Assembly: GCA_964397045.1 (NCBI GenBank)
Contig: CAYNHF010000022.1
Location: 1-9,598, forward strand
From: CAYNHF01 sp964397045
Lineage (GTDB): Bacteria; Actinomycetota; Acidimicrobiia; Spongiisociales; UBA5794
Length of the DNA: 9,598 nt
Direction: 5' to 3'
The first letter of the stretch is position 1. Each line of letters starts with the position of its first letter. The notes under the pieces were generated by a model. That model worked only from the letters and a program-made list of their open reading frames with translations. It did not search any database and had not been told where the DNA came from. Position numbers and translations under genes: made by a program. Of this stretch, positions 1-5,939 are shown in pieces.

Positions 1-101
1 AGGGCAAAACCGACCGAGAAATCCGACGCTGCATCAAACGCTACATCGCCCGCCGCGTCTGGCGACTCCTCGAACACCAACCACCCCAAACCACCACTTG
101 A
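1..101 (+). mobile_element. 3' end of an IS110-family transposase (partial)
   Basis: The frame beginning at position 3 reads 32 codons to a TGA at 99-101. It includes GKTDREIRRCIKRYIARRVW followed by RLLEHQPP. The pattern 'K/RT-x-REx-x-RC-[LI]KRY-[IV]-AR' is what I know as the extreme C-terminus of IS110/IS116/IS902 transposases (DEDD-type recombinases with a C-terminal serine motif); the catalytic parts lie outside the window. TTGACA at 98-103 overlaps the stop codon. IS110 right ends often carry such an outward -35-like hexamer, completed by a -10 when the element circularises. The family call rests on a short tail only, so it is moderate. The element boundary is probably within about 20-40 nt after the stop. 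Confidence 0.65.
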
Positions 102-204
102 CAGACATAGAAGCATCTAGCCGGGGAGTCGTGTTTGGTGACCCGAGACGCGAATGCGGCAGCTGTCGAGTCGTCCGGGCGAGTGGATCGGCATGTGCCT
201 GGTC

Positions 205-1335
205 CTAGGCGTCGGCTAATGCCGTCTGTCTTTCCATGAGGTGATCGATGGTGTATTCGGCGTCCGGCTGGACCCCGGTGATGGTCTCGGACCACACTGC
301 GTGGAGGAAGTACAGACCGAGGAAGTACAAGCCGGGCTGGCTCTCGACGATCCCGCGGGTGTGGGTGGGCCGACCCGCGTCGTCGAACACGGGCAGGTCG
401 ATCCAGTCGAATCCGGCGCGGTAACCGGTGCACCAGATCACGTTGGGAACGTCGAGCACTTCACCGTCCTCCGTGACCGGTTTGCCGTTCTCGATGCCTC
501 CGATTCGCCCAACCCGGCGGACGTCCACTTCGGTGAGTTCCTTCGGGCGCACCCTCACCAATGGCGGCCCACCGTCCAGCATTTTGGGGCGGATGCGCCG
601 CCCGATCGGCGTGGACGTGTTGAGGACCCTCACCATGGCGAATCGGACGAGCCTCGTGCCAAAGTGGCGCCCAAACCATCCTTCCAGCTTGAAGGGGATA
701 GCGCCTGCCTTAGGGTCGCCGGCCACGATCGTCCGATGGCTCTGTGCCAGGTCATAGGCGATGTCGGCTCCGGTGTTGCCGAGACCGACGATAAGGACAG
801 GTCCGTCTGCTAGTTGCGTCGGGTTTTTGTATTCGGTCGAGTGCATCTGGACGATGCCTGGGTCGAGCTCGCCGGCGAAGTCGGGCCACTTGGGTTTCTG
901 GTAGTCCGCCATGGCGACGATGACGTTCGTCGCAGTGAACCGGCCATTTGTTGTCTCGATCCCGTAGCCTTCATCGCTCGCCGATAACCGTTCGACACGC
1001 ACCCCGGATCTGACCGGCAGGTCCATCTCGCGGGCATAGGTCTCGAGGAAGTCGGCGACCTGGTCCTTGCCGACGAACGCGTCGCTGGAGCCGGGGAACT
1101 CCATGTCAGGTAGCCCGTTCATGGATGCCTGGGTGAACAGACGGAGCGAATCCCAGCGATTTCTCCAGGCGTCGCCCAGCCGCGGGCTGGAATCGAGGAT
1201 CAGAAAGTCGGCGTCGTACTTCTGGAGCAGCCTTCCCGCGGTGAGGCCCGTCTGGCCTCCACCGATGATGATTGTCTCGAAGTCGCGGTGCGGCTTGGCT
1301 CCTGAAGCATCATTTGACATCGACATCTCGGTCAT
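205..1335 (-). CDS. Flavin-dependent monooxygenase (CzcO/FMO-like NAD(P)/FAD oxidoreductase)
   Basis: A 376-residue two-dinucleotide-binding-domain flavoprotein, likely cytosolic, that would use NADPH and FAD to oxygenate or oxidise an unknown small molecule. The FAD Rossmann motif GGGQTG is at residues 25-30 and the NAD(P) motif GLGNTG at 184-189, followed by AD as in class B monooxygenases. RWDSLRLFT (about 60-68) and HSTEY (165-169) are typical of the CzcO-like branch, and WCTGYR (301-306) is the usual late FMO motif. The length is normal for this branch, which is shorter than Baeyer-Villiger enzymes. The start is ATG at 1335 with GGGGAG seven nt upstream; the stop is TAG at 205-207. It is divergent from a PadR regulator with a palindromic intergenic region, so it is the likely target of that repressor. 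The substrate cannot be told from sequence. Confidence 0.88.
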   Translation of the reverse strand: MTEMSMSNDASGAKPHRDFETIIIGGGQTGLTAGRLLQKYDADFLILDSSPRLGDAWRNRWDSLRLFTQASMNGLPDMEFPGSSDAFVGKDQVADFLETYAREMDLPVRSGVRVERLSASDEGYGIETTNGRFTATNVIVAMADYQKPKWPDFAGELDPGIVQMHSTEYKNPTQLADGPVLIVGLGNTGADIAYDLAQSHRTIVAGDPKAGAIPFKLEGWFGRHFGTRLVRFAMVRVLNTSTPIGRRIRPKMLDGGPPLVRVRPKELTEVDVRRVGRIGGIENGKPVTEDGEVLDVPNVIWCTGYRAGFDWIDLPVFDDAGRPTHTRGIVESQPGLYFLGLYFLHAVWSETITGVQPDAEYTIDHLMERQTALADA

Positions 1336-1368
1336 CGCTCATCTCCCCATCGTCGCTCGGCACAACAA

Positions 1369-1418
1369 GACATATACTCCAAACGCGAGTAACGCTATAG
1401 TAGCGTTAGGAGTATGTC
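1369..1418. promoter_or_regulatory. Nested palindromes in the monooxygenase/padR intergenic region (probable operator)
   Basis: Three overlapping dyads fill this short divergent intergenic region. TACTC/GAGTA with a 7-nt spacer lies at about 1375-1391. TAACGCTA-TAG-TAGCGTTA is perfect at 1390-1408. The outer arms ATACTCC (1374-1380) and GGAGTAT (1409-1415) are also reverse complements; with flanking bases ACTCCaAACGC pairs with GCGTTaGGAGT. Many PadR proteins repress their own divergent promoter from such dyads. TATAGT at 1396-1401 could serve as a -10 for the regulator. The dyads are directly visible; the operator role is inference. Confidence 0.6.
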
Positions 1419-1428
1419 AAGGGAGTCC

Positions 1429-2103
1429 ATGGACCGGAAGCTGACCACCACGTCGTATGCACTGTTGGCCCAACTCGCGCTCCGGCCGTGGCCGGCGTAC
1501 GAACTGGTCCAACAACGAGTGCGGTATTTCCGCCTTGTCTGGCCGAAGGCCGAGAGCGCCATCTATCGCGAGATCAAGATGCTCGCCACTGATGGATTCG
1601 CGGAGACATCGATCGAGCACACCGGAAGGAGAGCTCGCACGATCTACCGAATCACCGAGGCGGGCCTCGATGTGCTGCGGCAATGGCTCGCCACACCGGT
1701 TGCGCCGTTCGCGATGGAGTTCGAGGTGTTGCTTCGTCTCTTCGTGGCACCGGTCGGCTCTCAACAGCAGCTCGAAGCTAGCTTGAGACAGGTGCAGGCG
1801 GATGCGAGGGACATGCTCATGTTCGCCGGCGAGGTGAAACGAGAGTATCTCGAAGGTCAAGGAGCCCTGCAAGACCAGGCCTACATCCGCGCCCTCGGCA
1901 TGGACTTCTTCATCAGCCTCACCAACATGATCGACCAATGGATCGAGCGAACCCTCGGCGAAATCGAGCGGTGGGACGACATGACGATCGAGGAGCGCAA
2001 CCAGCGCGGCCTCGAAGTCATCGCCGCACTCCCGGTTGCCATGCCGGAGCACGCCAGCAAATCGACACCTGTTGCCCCAGCCAGCCAGACCCGTCACGTT
2101 TGA
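1429..2103 (+). CDS. PadR-family transcriptional regulator
   Basis: A DNA-binding regulator of 224 residues. The N-terminus, LTTTSYALLAQLALRPWPAYEL, opens the PadR winged helix (roughly residues 3-80), which ends in the wing RRARTIYRITEAG. A C-terminal helical dimerisation region of the Vir_act_alpha_C kind follows, around residues 90-185. An Ala/Pro-rich tail ends the protein. ATG 1429 is chosen over ATG 1414 because PadR proteins usually begin two or three residues before the TT-SYALL motif and because AAGGGAG (1419-1425) lies just upstream; starting at 1414 would place the start inside the palindromes. It is divergently transcribed from the flavin monooxygenase, so it probably senses a phenolic or similar compound and controls that gene. 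The ligand is unknown. Confidence 0.9.
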   Translation: MDRKLTTTSYALLAQLALRPWPAYELVQQRVRYFRLVWPKAESAIYREIKMLATDGFAETSIEHTGRRARTIYRITEAGLDVLRQWLATPVAPFAMEFEVLLRLFVAPVGSQQQLEASLRQVQADARDMLMFAGEVKREYLEGQGALQDQAYIRALGMDFFISLTNMIDQWIERTLGEIERWDDMTIEERNQRGLEVIAALPVAMPEHASKSTPVAPASQTRHV

Positions 2104-2272
2104 CGCTCTTTCGCGATCTCCGACACTGGACTGCCAGCGTTGCCCCTTCTTGTCGGAAAGAAGTACTCGACCACCACGGAAACGGGCAGACCGACTTTCC
2201 CCCCGAACGAACCCGTCACACGTGTGGCGTTCACGCCTTGAGGCGGCAGCACATATGCATCCAGCTGGCGAA

Positions 2273-2719
2273 CTATGCCATGGTGACTTCGTAGCGGGAG
2301 TTGACACCGTTCTCAATCGCTGGCACATAGAACCGGTCGGGAGTGAACACGTGGACCTCATAGGGCAGCATGGGAGGTTTCAAGAAGCAGATCGCTCCTT
2401 TCACCGCCTCGTTGTGCTCGGATTGATCCAGTCTCCTTGCTTCGCCCGTCATCTGCACCGCATTCAGGTTCGCAGTCAAGGTCGGCGTGTGGTCCGGCTG
2501 CTCAGATCCGAACATCACCGCAGCGACTTGGCCACCGCTGTCGATGTGGCGACTGTGTCGGGCATCAAGAGTCGAGAAGAAGTAGAAGTTGACATCCTCG
2601 TCAACAACTGGCTCCACGGGAGCAACCCAAGGACCGTCTCCATCGGTCGTCGCTGAGACCATGTATTGAGTTCCCCCGATCAGATCCTTCACCCACGCTG
2701 CATTCGCACGTTCGATCAT
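2273..2719 (-). CDS. Pyridoxamine 5'-phosphate oxidase-like FMN-binding split-barrel protein
   Basis: A 148-residue single-domain protein of the PNPOx-like split-barrel superfamily. The start of the barrel is seen in YMVSATTDGDGPWVAPVEPV, followed by the second strand pair NFYFFSTLDARHSRHI, then the QVAAVMFG strand and LNAVQMTGEARRL, all in the order usual for general-stress or F420/FMN-binding members. The C-terminal part (EVHVFTPDRFYVP) is the last barrel strand. ATG 2719 is preferred because AGGAAGG lies 8 nt upstream; a GTG six codons further up (2737) is possible. Such proteins bind FMN, F420 or haem and reduce or sense small molecules; the true cofactor is not readable here. It stands alone, convergent with padR, with no operon partner. 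Confidence 0.75.
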   Translation of the reverse strand: MIERANAAWVKDLIGGTQYMVSATTDGDGPWVAPVEPVVDEDVNFYFFSTLDARHSRHIDSGGQVAAVMFGSEQPDHTPTLTANLNAVQMTGEARRLDQSEHNEAVKGAICFLKPPMLPYEVHVFTPDRFYVPAIENGVNSRYEVTMA

Positions 2720-2811
2720 TGCTGGCACCTTCCTCACATCCGCTCCGGCCCTCCACAGTCCTACCGCGCACCGGAGGTCATGCCGCCCATAACGGCTGCC
2801 GCCTCAAGGGG

Positions 2812-2907
2812 TCATTGCAACGCTTCGGCGAGTCTCCTTTGCGGTGTTATCAGGTTGAGGATTTGTGGAGGTCTCCCGTTGAGTTCGTGAGCGGTGAAGT
2901 CGAGGTC
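2812..2907 (-). pseudogene. Decayed transposase C-terminus, IS30-like
   Basis: On the minus strand one frame reads FTAHELNGRPPQILNLITP and then QRRLAEALQ before a TGA at 2814-2812. The pattern 'ELNGRPR-x-TL-x-x-x-TPxERLAELL' is how many IS30-family transposases end. No start codon, catalytic triad or upstream domain is present, and the sequence further upstream on this strand shifts frame, so only a scar remains. The match is short (31 residues) and could be chance, hence the low confidence. Confidence 0.4.
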
Positions 2908-3108
2908 CTAGCACCGGCGACTATCCGGTCAACGGCGGCCGCCGTCACCGCATCGTCCTGTAACTCAGCGAGGTCACCGGGGCGTGGGGGCCATGGTGGC
3001 GAGACTAGCCGGGCGGCATTGGCAGCCTTCGACCGCGGCACCACAAAACACTGTCGCAATCTCGTCATCGCCGGAACCAGGCGCCACCGAGCGTACGTTG
3101 GTGCGGGC
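2908..3108. other. Non-coding stretch upstream of the DUF3179 gene
   Basis: I see no supported gene in this GC-rich stretch. Frames are open on both strands but show no family pattern and no credible ribosome binding site. It probably contains the promoter of the DUF3179/membrane-protein pair, but no convincing -35/-10 pair stands out. Confidence 0.4.
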
Positions 3109-4113
3109 ATGAGACCCTCCTTGGTCGCGCTCATCGTCGGTCTGGGATTGCTAACGATCTGGGCGTTCGCCCCAGGCGTCCCGGGCGCCACCGAGCCCGG
3201 AGTTCGAGTCGAGGCCGGGGACGCCTACAACCCGGTGACCGCAGGCGAGACCCTGCCGCATGGCTTCCGTCAACTCCTGCCCCGCGACGCCATCAAGCCG
3301 ATCTACGACCCGAGTTTCGTTGTCGGCGAACTCGCAGGGTGGCCGGGCGATGCCGAGGTGATCGGTGTCGCGACCGAGGGAAGAGCCAAGGCGTATCCGA
3401 TCAGCTTCCTCAACGGTCGCGAGATGGTGCTCGACGAGATCGGCGGGGACCCGATTCTCGTCAGCTGGTGACCACTGTGCGGAACGGCGATGGTCCATCA
3501 CCGCGAACTGGACGGGGAGACGTTGATGTTCGGCAACCATGGTGCCCTGTGGGGCAATGCCATGACGTGGTGGGATCACGGCACCGGCACAGTGTGGAGC
3601 CAGCCTCTCGGTGAAGCCATCGTCGGATCCCGCAGAGGGGCCCGACTCGAGCTCTACCCGTCGACCTTCACCACGTGGTCGGCCTGGCTCGACTCGCACC
3701 CTGACACACTCGCCCTCGACGCTCCGGCGGCACCAACCAGATTCGACGTTGAAGATCTGTACGTCGTGGTCGATTTTGGCACCGAGGCAGCAGCGTATCC
3801 GACCGCCGAGTTGGCACCGAACGGCGTGGTCAACGACGTGGTTGCCGGTGTCGAAATCGCCGTCGTTTTCGACCCCAACGCGCCGGAACGGTGGTCGGTG
3901 TTCTCCCGCCGCCTCGACGAAGAGGTGGTGGAACTCGAGGTATTAGCCGGTCGGCTCCTCGACCGACGAACAGGAACCGAGTGGGATCCGTTCCGAGGAA
4001 TCGCTCGGCGGGGTCCACTCGTCGGCGCAGTGCTCGACTCCCTCCCCGGGTTCACTTCCTTCCCCGGCGACTTCTCGACTTTCTGGCCCGACGGAAGGGT
4101 GTGGTCCCCCTGA
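3109..4113 (+). CDS. DUF3179-family envelope protein with in-frame UGA at the redox cysteine (candidate selenoprotein)
   Basis: Read through one TGA, this gives 334 residues. Residues 4-26 are a hydrophobic signal or anchor segment. DUF3179 repeat 1 follows: DAIKPIYDPSFV (60-71), VIGVATEGRAKAYPI (84-98), then ILVSW-(U/*)121-PLCGTA, then LMFGNHGAL, VWSQPLGEAI and TTWSAWLDSHPDT. A second, weaker copy runs from about 212 to 334, with AAAYPTAELAPNGVVND and GRLLDRRTGTEWDP. It has VVFDPNAP where repeat 1 has the cysteine motif. The family motif is CPLCGTA, so TGA (3469-3471) replaces the first cysteine and Cys124 remains. The frame is otherwise intact for 213 codons after the TGA. Start ATG 3109 has only a weak SD; it is chosen because the signal segment begins there. 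The function of DUF3179 is unknown; a thiol/selenol redox role in the envelope is inference. Termination at 3471 would leave a 120-residue fragment. Confidence 0.75.
3469..3471 (+). other. In-frame UGA, candidate selenocysteine codon (residue 121)
   Basis: The codons around this point read GTC AGC TGG TGA CCA CTG TGC GGA, i.e. V-S-W-(U)-P-L-C-G. DUF3179 proteins have cysteine at the TGA position. A one-base change from TGC or TGT would produce it, so nonsense mutation is the alternative. The following base is C, a weak termination context in E. coli. Other genes in the window end in TGA, so general recoding of UGA is unlikely. Confidence 0.6.
3485..3503 (+). promoter_or_regulatory. SECIS-like hairpin downstream of the UGA
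   Basis: C3485-G3487 pairs with C3501-G3503 and G3489-G3492 pairs with C3496-C3499, with a single C3488/A3500 mismatch and a GUC apex at 3493-3495. If the top G-C pair opens, the loop is GGUCC. GGUC begins 21 nt after the UGA. In E. coli fdhF, as I remember it, GGUC in the apical loop begins about 19 nt after the UGA. Competing folds exist (GUCCA 3493-3497 with UGGAC 3509-3513; GGUGA 3467-3471 with UCACC 3498-3502), so the fold needs proper energy and covariation testing. Confidence 0.45.
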
Positions 4114-4645
4114 CCGCCGTCACCCGCTTGCTCCGACTCGACCGCGAAGGTTGGGAGCGATCGGCCGCCGCCGGTAGCGCCGGAGGAGCGTTCGCCCTCG
4201 TGATCGGAGCATATGCCCTGCTGGCATTCGATCGCTTCGGCATGCAGGCGTTCACCGCTCCGCGGGCTTCCTTCCGGCTCGTATTGATCGGCCTCTATTC
4301 GTGGATCTGCCTCACGGGTTCAGCGTGGCTGCTCGCTCGAATCATCCTCGAGGTTAAGGTCCGATTTGGCCTGCTTCTGACGCTCTATGGATACGCGCAC
4401 CTCCCGCTGCTCGTGATCGGACTGGTCATCCAGGTCCTGTCGGTCGGTATCCGCGTCCAAGGTCCCGCGCTCATCCTGGCCGTCGGATCGATGGTCAATG
4501 GATGCCGGGGTTGCTTATAGCCGGCACTCGACAGGCCTACGGTGTGGACCCGCTCCGAGCGGGGGCGATCATGGCGCTTCCGTACATGTCCTGGCTCGTG
4601 CTCGTCTCGCTCACCGTGGGTCGGCAGGTACAGCATTTGCTGTGA
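4101..4645 (+). pseudogene. Yip1-like multi-pass membrane protein, one frameshift
   Basis: From GTG 4101 the frame gives about 133 residues with hydrophobic segments near 24-43, 58-81, 90-114 and 121-133. It then runs out at a TAG (4518-4520) after a non-hydrophobic tail. The frame one base back, from about 4496-4499, continues the protein: WMPGLLIAGTRQAYGVDPLR, then AGAIMALPYMSWLVLVSLTV, ending at TGA 4643-4645. The total of 545 nt is one base short of a multiple of three, so a single-base deletion near 4490-4500 (real or a sequence error) explains it. The tract YGYAHLPLLVIGLVIQVLSV resembles Yip1-type proteins; the family call is moderate. The start overlaps the DUF3179 stop by 13 nt, suggesting coupling; the SD-like GGAAGGG at 4093-4099 is too close to GTG 4101, so a start a few codons later is possible. 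Confidence 0.65.
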
Positions 4646-4659
4646 GGAAGCCACCCATA

Positions 4660-4850
4660 TCCGGTCCTGTGCCATGCGGGGTAGTGGTCAGCTGACGCGA
4701 AACGGCCGATGTCGCCGGCGTAGCCGATCAGGAAAGCGGCGGCGATCAGGCCGACTCCGTGAGTTTCTTGTTGGCCTTCATTTCCTCGTCGACTCTCCGG
4801 ATGTCGCCGTGGTGGGTGCGGGCCATCAGCCTTCGTTGCCCCGTTGTCAT
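4660..4850 (-). pseudogene. Decayed IS110-family transposase fragment
   Basis: Two minus-strand frames together hold a recognisable middle piece of an IS110/IS116/IS902 transposase. From 4850 to 4746 one frame reads DEEMKANKKLTES and stops at TGA. A second frame, from about 4757 down to 4660, reads GLIAAAFLIGYAGDIGRF and then ASADHYPAWHRTG. Intact members read roughly '(L)D-x-x-(I/L)KAN(R/K)K ... G(I/V)GP-x-xAA-x-(I/L)-(I/L)G-x-x-GD(I/V)-x-RF-x-(S/T)-x-x-x-(F/Y)-A-x-(W/Y)-(N)GTAP'. Some 15 residues between KANKK and the GxG loop are missing and the frame changes there, pointing to an internal deletion. No start, SD or N-terminal DEDD region is present. It abuts the end of the membrane-protein gene (4645). 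Confidence 0.6.
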
Positions 4851-4863
4851 ACTCTGTTGTTCT

Positions 4864-4931
4864 GCACCCCGTTTTGCTCCCTCCGGGTTCGAGCCGTTAG
4901 ACAGCGCGAAACCTAGGAGCAGACGGGGTGC
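4864..4931. repeat. Long imperfect inverted repeat
   Basis: GCACCCCGTTTTGCTCC (4864-4880) is complementary to GGAGCAGACGGGGTGC (4916-4931), with one extra T in the left arm and a 35-nt spacer. Such arms would make a stable hairpin in RNA or a cruciform in DNA. It lies between the IS110 remnant and the small lipoprotein gene. It might be ends of a small inserted element, a terminator-like structure or a transposon scar; nothing decides between these. The rest of 4932-5006 holds nothing I recognise apart from a run of seven C. Confidence 0.55.
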
Positions 4932-5006
4932 AACCGCGCTACCCCCCCGTACGGATGAACCAGGAGCGCGACATATGTGCTGCGATGTCAGGGGGCCGTT
5001 GCTGGG

Positions 5007-5399
5007 CTAGCCCACCTGGATGAACTCTTGTGCCCCCTCGCATGACTCCTGCCTGAGCCAGCGCGTGCTTGCTAGGAAGCGTGCCACCCAACGGTCATAT
5101 CCCAAGCCTGGCTTTGAACTCGCATCGTCAACCCACGAGTCGAGGGCGCCCCCATATCCCTGTTCCGCTTCTTTGGCCGCGGCGTATGCCTGCTCGCAGC
5201 CTTCATGCTCAGCGAATGTTTCATTGAACACGACCTCGAAGTCGCCCATGTCGGTGATGACGTTGGCCACGTCGTATTCGCTGCCGAATTCATCCCAGGC
5301 GTGAGATTGGACATCACTGCTAGAACACGCACCGACAAGCACCACCAGTATGCAGCACGAAGCCAGCGCTGTCCTGGACCTGCGGCGCACCGTGAGCAT
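5007..5399 (-). CDS. Small putative lipoprotein of unknown function
   Basis: A 130-residue protein. Residues 1-25 are a lipoprotein signal peptide: positive start RRRSR (5-9), hydrophobic core to 22, and the lipobox VGAC with the lipidated cysteine at 25, followed by SSS. The mature part is acidic and probably helical, with two cysteines (GCEQAYAAAKEAEQ and ESCEGAQEF) that could form a disulfide once exported. I do not recognise the family. ATG 5399 is preferred because GGGGAG lies 10 nt upstream; GTG 5408 lies only one base after that SD. The gene stands alone, with IS remnants on its downstream side, and its function is unknown. Confidence 0.7.
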   Translation of the reverse strand: MLTVRRRSRTALASCCILVVLVGACSSSDVQSHAWDEFGSEYDVANVITDMGDFEVVFNETFAEHEGCEQAYAAAKEAEQGYGGALDSWVDDASSKPGLGYDRWVARFLASTRWLRQESCEGAQEFIQVG

Positions 5400-5584
5400 G
5401 TAACGCACGCTCCCCGAACCCGCCGAGGTCGCCTAGAGCCGAAGGGCACTTGCTCGCACACCATCAACCGCGTCAACAACCTTCCCTGCCCAATACAGCT
5501 AGCTGACTGAGTGCAGTGGCACGGTTCGGCCCCATGCACGCCCCAAGCGAGCGAGAGTAAGCCCAGCTGCAGATCGTCGGTTCC

Positions 5585-5620
5585 CGCGGTGCCTGGCCTG
5601 CTCCGAGCCCAGGCACCGCG
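5585..5620 (-). terminator. Strong hairpin after the small secreted-protein gene (likely terminator)
   Basis: CGCGGTGCCTGG (5585-5596) and CCAGGCACCGCG (5609-5620) are perfect reverse complements, 12 bp with a 12-nt loop. It begins 14 nt past the stop of the minus-strand gene ending at 5635. There is no T-run on either side, so it would be a U-less actinobacterial-style terminator or an mRNA 3'-end stabiliser. Confidence 0.6.
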
Positions 5621-5634
5621 TCAGGAATCCGAAC

Positions 5635-5901
5635 TCAGCAGTGTGGGTTGTTCAGCGGGCGGAACCCTCCATCACCCGGGTTGATCGGCGCATTGCCCGT
5701 ATCACGCGGAATCAGCCCTGCGATCGGACCGCCGTTTGCGTCGTCTGCAGGCGTGCCGTTGGTGCCGTTGCCGCCAGAGTTGGCATTGCCGATACCCTCA
5801 CATGTCAGAGGCGTGATGCCATGAACATGTGCTGATGCCACCGGCAAGAGGGCGAACATCATCGTGGCGACCATCAAGACCATCAGGATTGCTTTTCTCA
5901 T
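5635..5901 (-). CDS. Small secreted Asn/Gly-rich protein of unknown function
   Basis: An 88-residue precursor. MRKAILMVLMVATMMFALLP begins a classical Sec signal peptide with cleavage expected after VASA, before HVHG at about 24-25. The mature peptide of some 63 residues is rich in Gly, Asn, Pro and Asp: GITPLTCEGIGNANSGGNG, PADDANGGPIAGLIPRDTG, ending NNPHC. It has only two cysteines, one near each end (PLTC and PHC-stop), which could close a disulfide. I have the impression that similar small secreted proteins occur in soil actinobacteria, but I can name no function. Start ATG 5901 is fixed by GGAGGGG five nt upstream and by the signal peptide; longer in-frame starts upstream are not coding-like. 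The SD is potentially masked by a leader hairpin. Confidence 0.8.
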   Translation of the reverse strand: MRKAILMVLMVATMMFALLPVASAHVHGITPLTCEGIGNANSGGNGTNGTPADDANGGPIAGLIPRDTGNAPINPGDGGFRPLNNPHC

Positions 5902-5906
5902 TCTTC

Positions 5907-5939
5907 CCCTCCGGGTCGTGTACAGGACTGTACGGAGGG
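5907..5939 (-). promoter_or_regulatory. Leader hairpin that can pair with the Shine-Dalgarno sequence
   Basis: On the minus-strand transcript, CCCUCCG (5939-5933) can pair with CGGAGGG (5913-5907), which is the SD of the small secreted-protein gene. Nested inside is a perfect 14-bp palindrome, GTACAG-GA-CTGTAC on the plus strand at 5920-5933. Read as RNA, it is a ribosome-site-masking stem; read as DNA, the palindrome could be a repressor operator. Both readings are inference; the complementarity itself is exact. Confidence 0.5.

Noticed and set aside
241..813. 190-residue plus-strand open frame opposite the monooxygenase
   Set aside because: Antisense shadow; the monooxygenase has complete FAD and NADP motifs on the other strand.
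2217..2226. CACACGTGTG palindrome after padR
   Set aside because: Ten bases only, between convergent gene ends, with no nearby start to regulate.
1417..2361. 314-residue minus-strand open frame over padR
   Set aside because: Shadow of the GC-rich padR frame; no family motif, and padR is clearly the real gene.
2719..3108. N-terminal extension of the DUF3179 frame upstream of 3109
   Set aside because: The extra 130 residues show no family pattern, overlap the PNPOx start and the IS-like scar, and would bury the signal segment.
3109..3471. DUF3179 region as two separate genes split at the TGA
   Set aside because: The split falls inside the core CPLC motif; neither half would be a complete domain and no SD precedes the next ATG (3490). 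Read-through or mutation of one gene explains it better.
4490..4505. Programmed -1 frameshifting in the membrane-protein gene
   Set aside because: No X-XXY-YYZ slippery site is visible where the frame must change; a deletion or error is simpler.
4881..4900. tRNA-like T-arm (GGGTTCGAGCC)
   Set aside because: The flanking bases do not make a 5-bp T stem, and no acceptor or anticodon arm fits around it.
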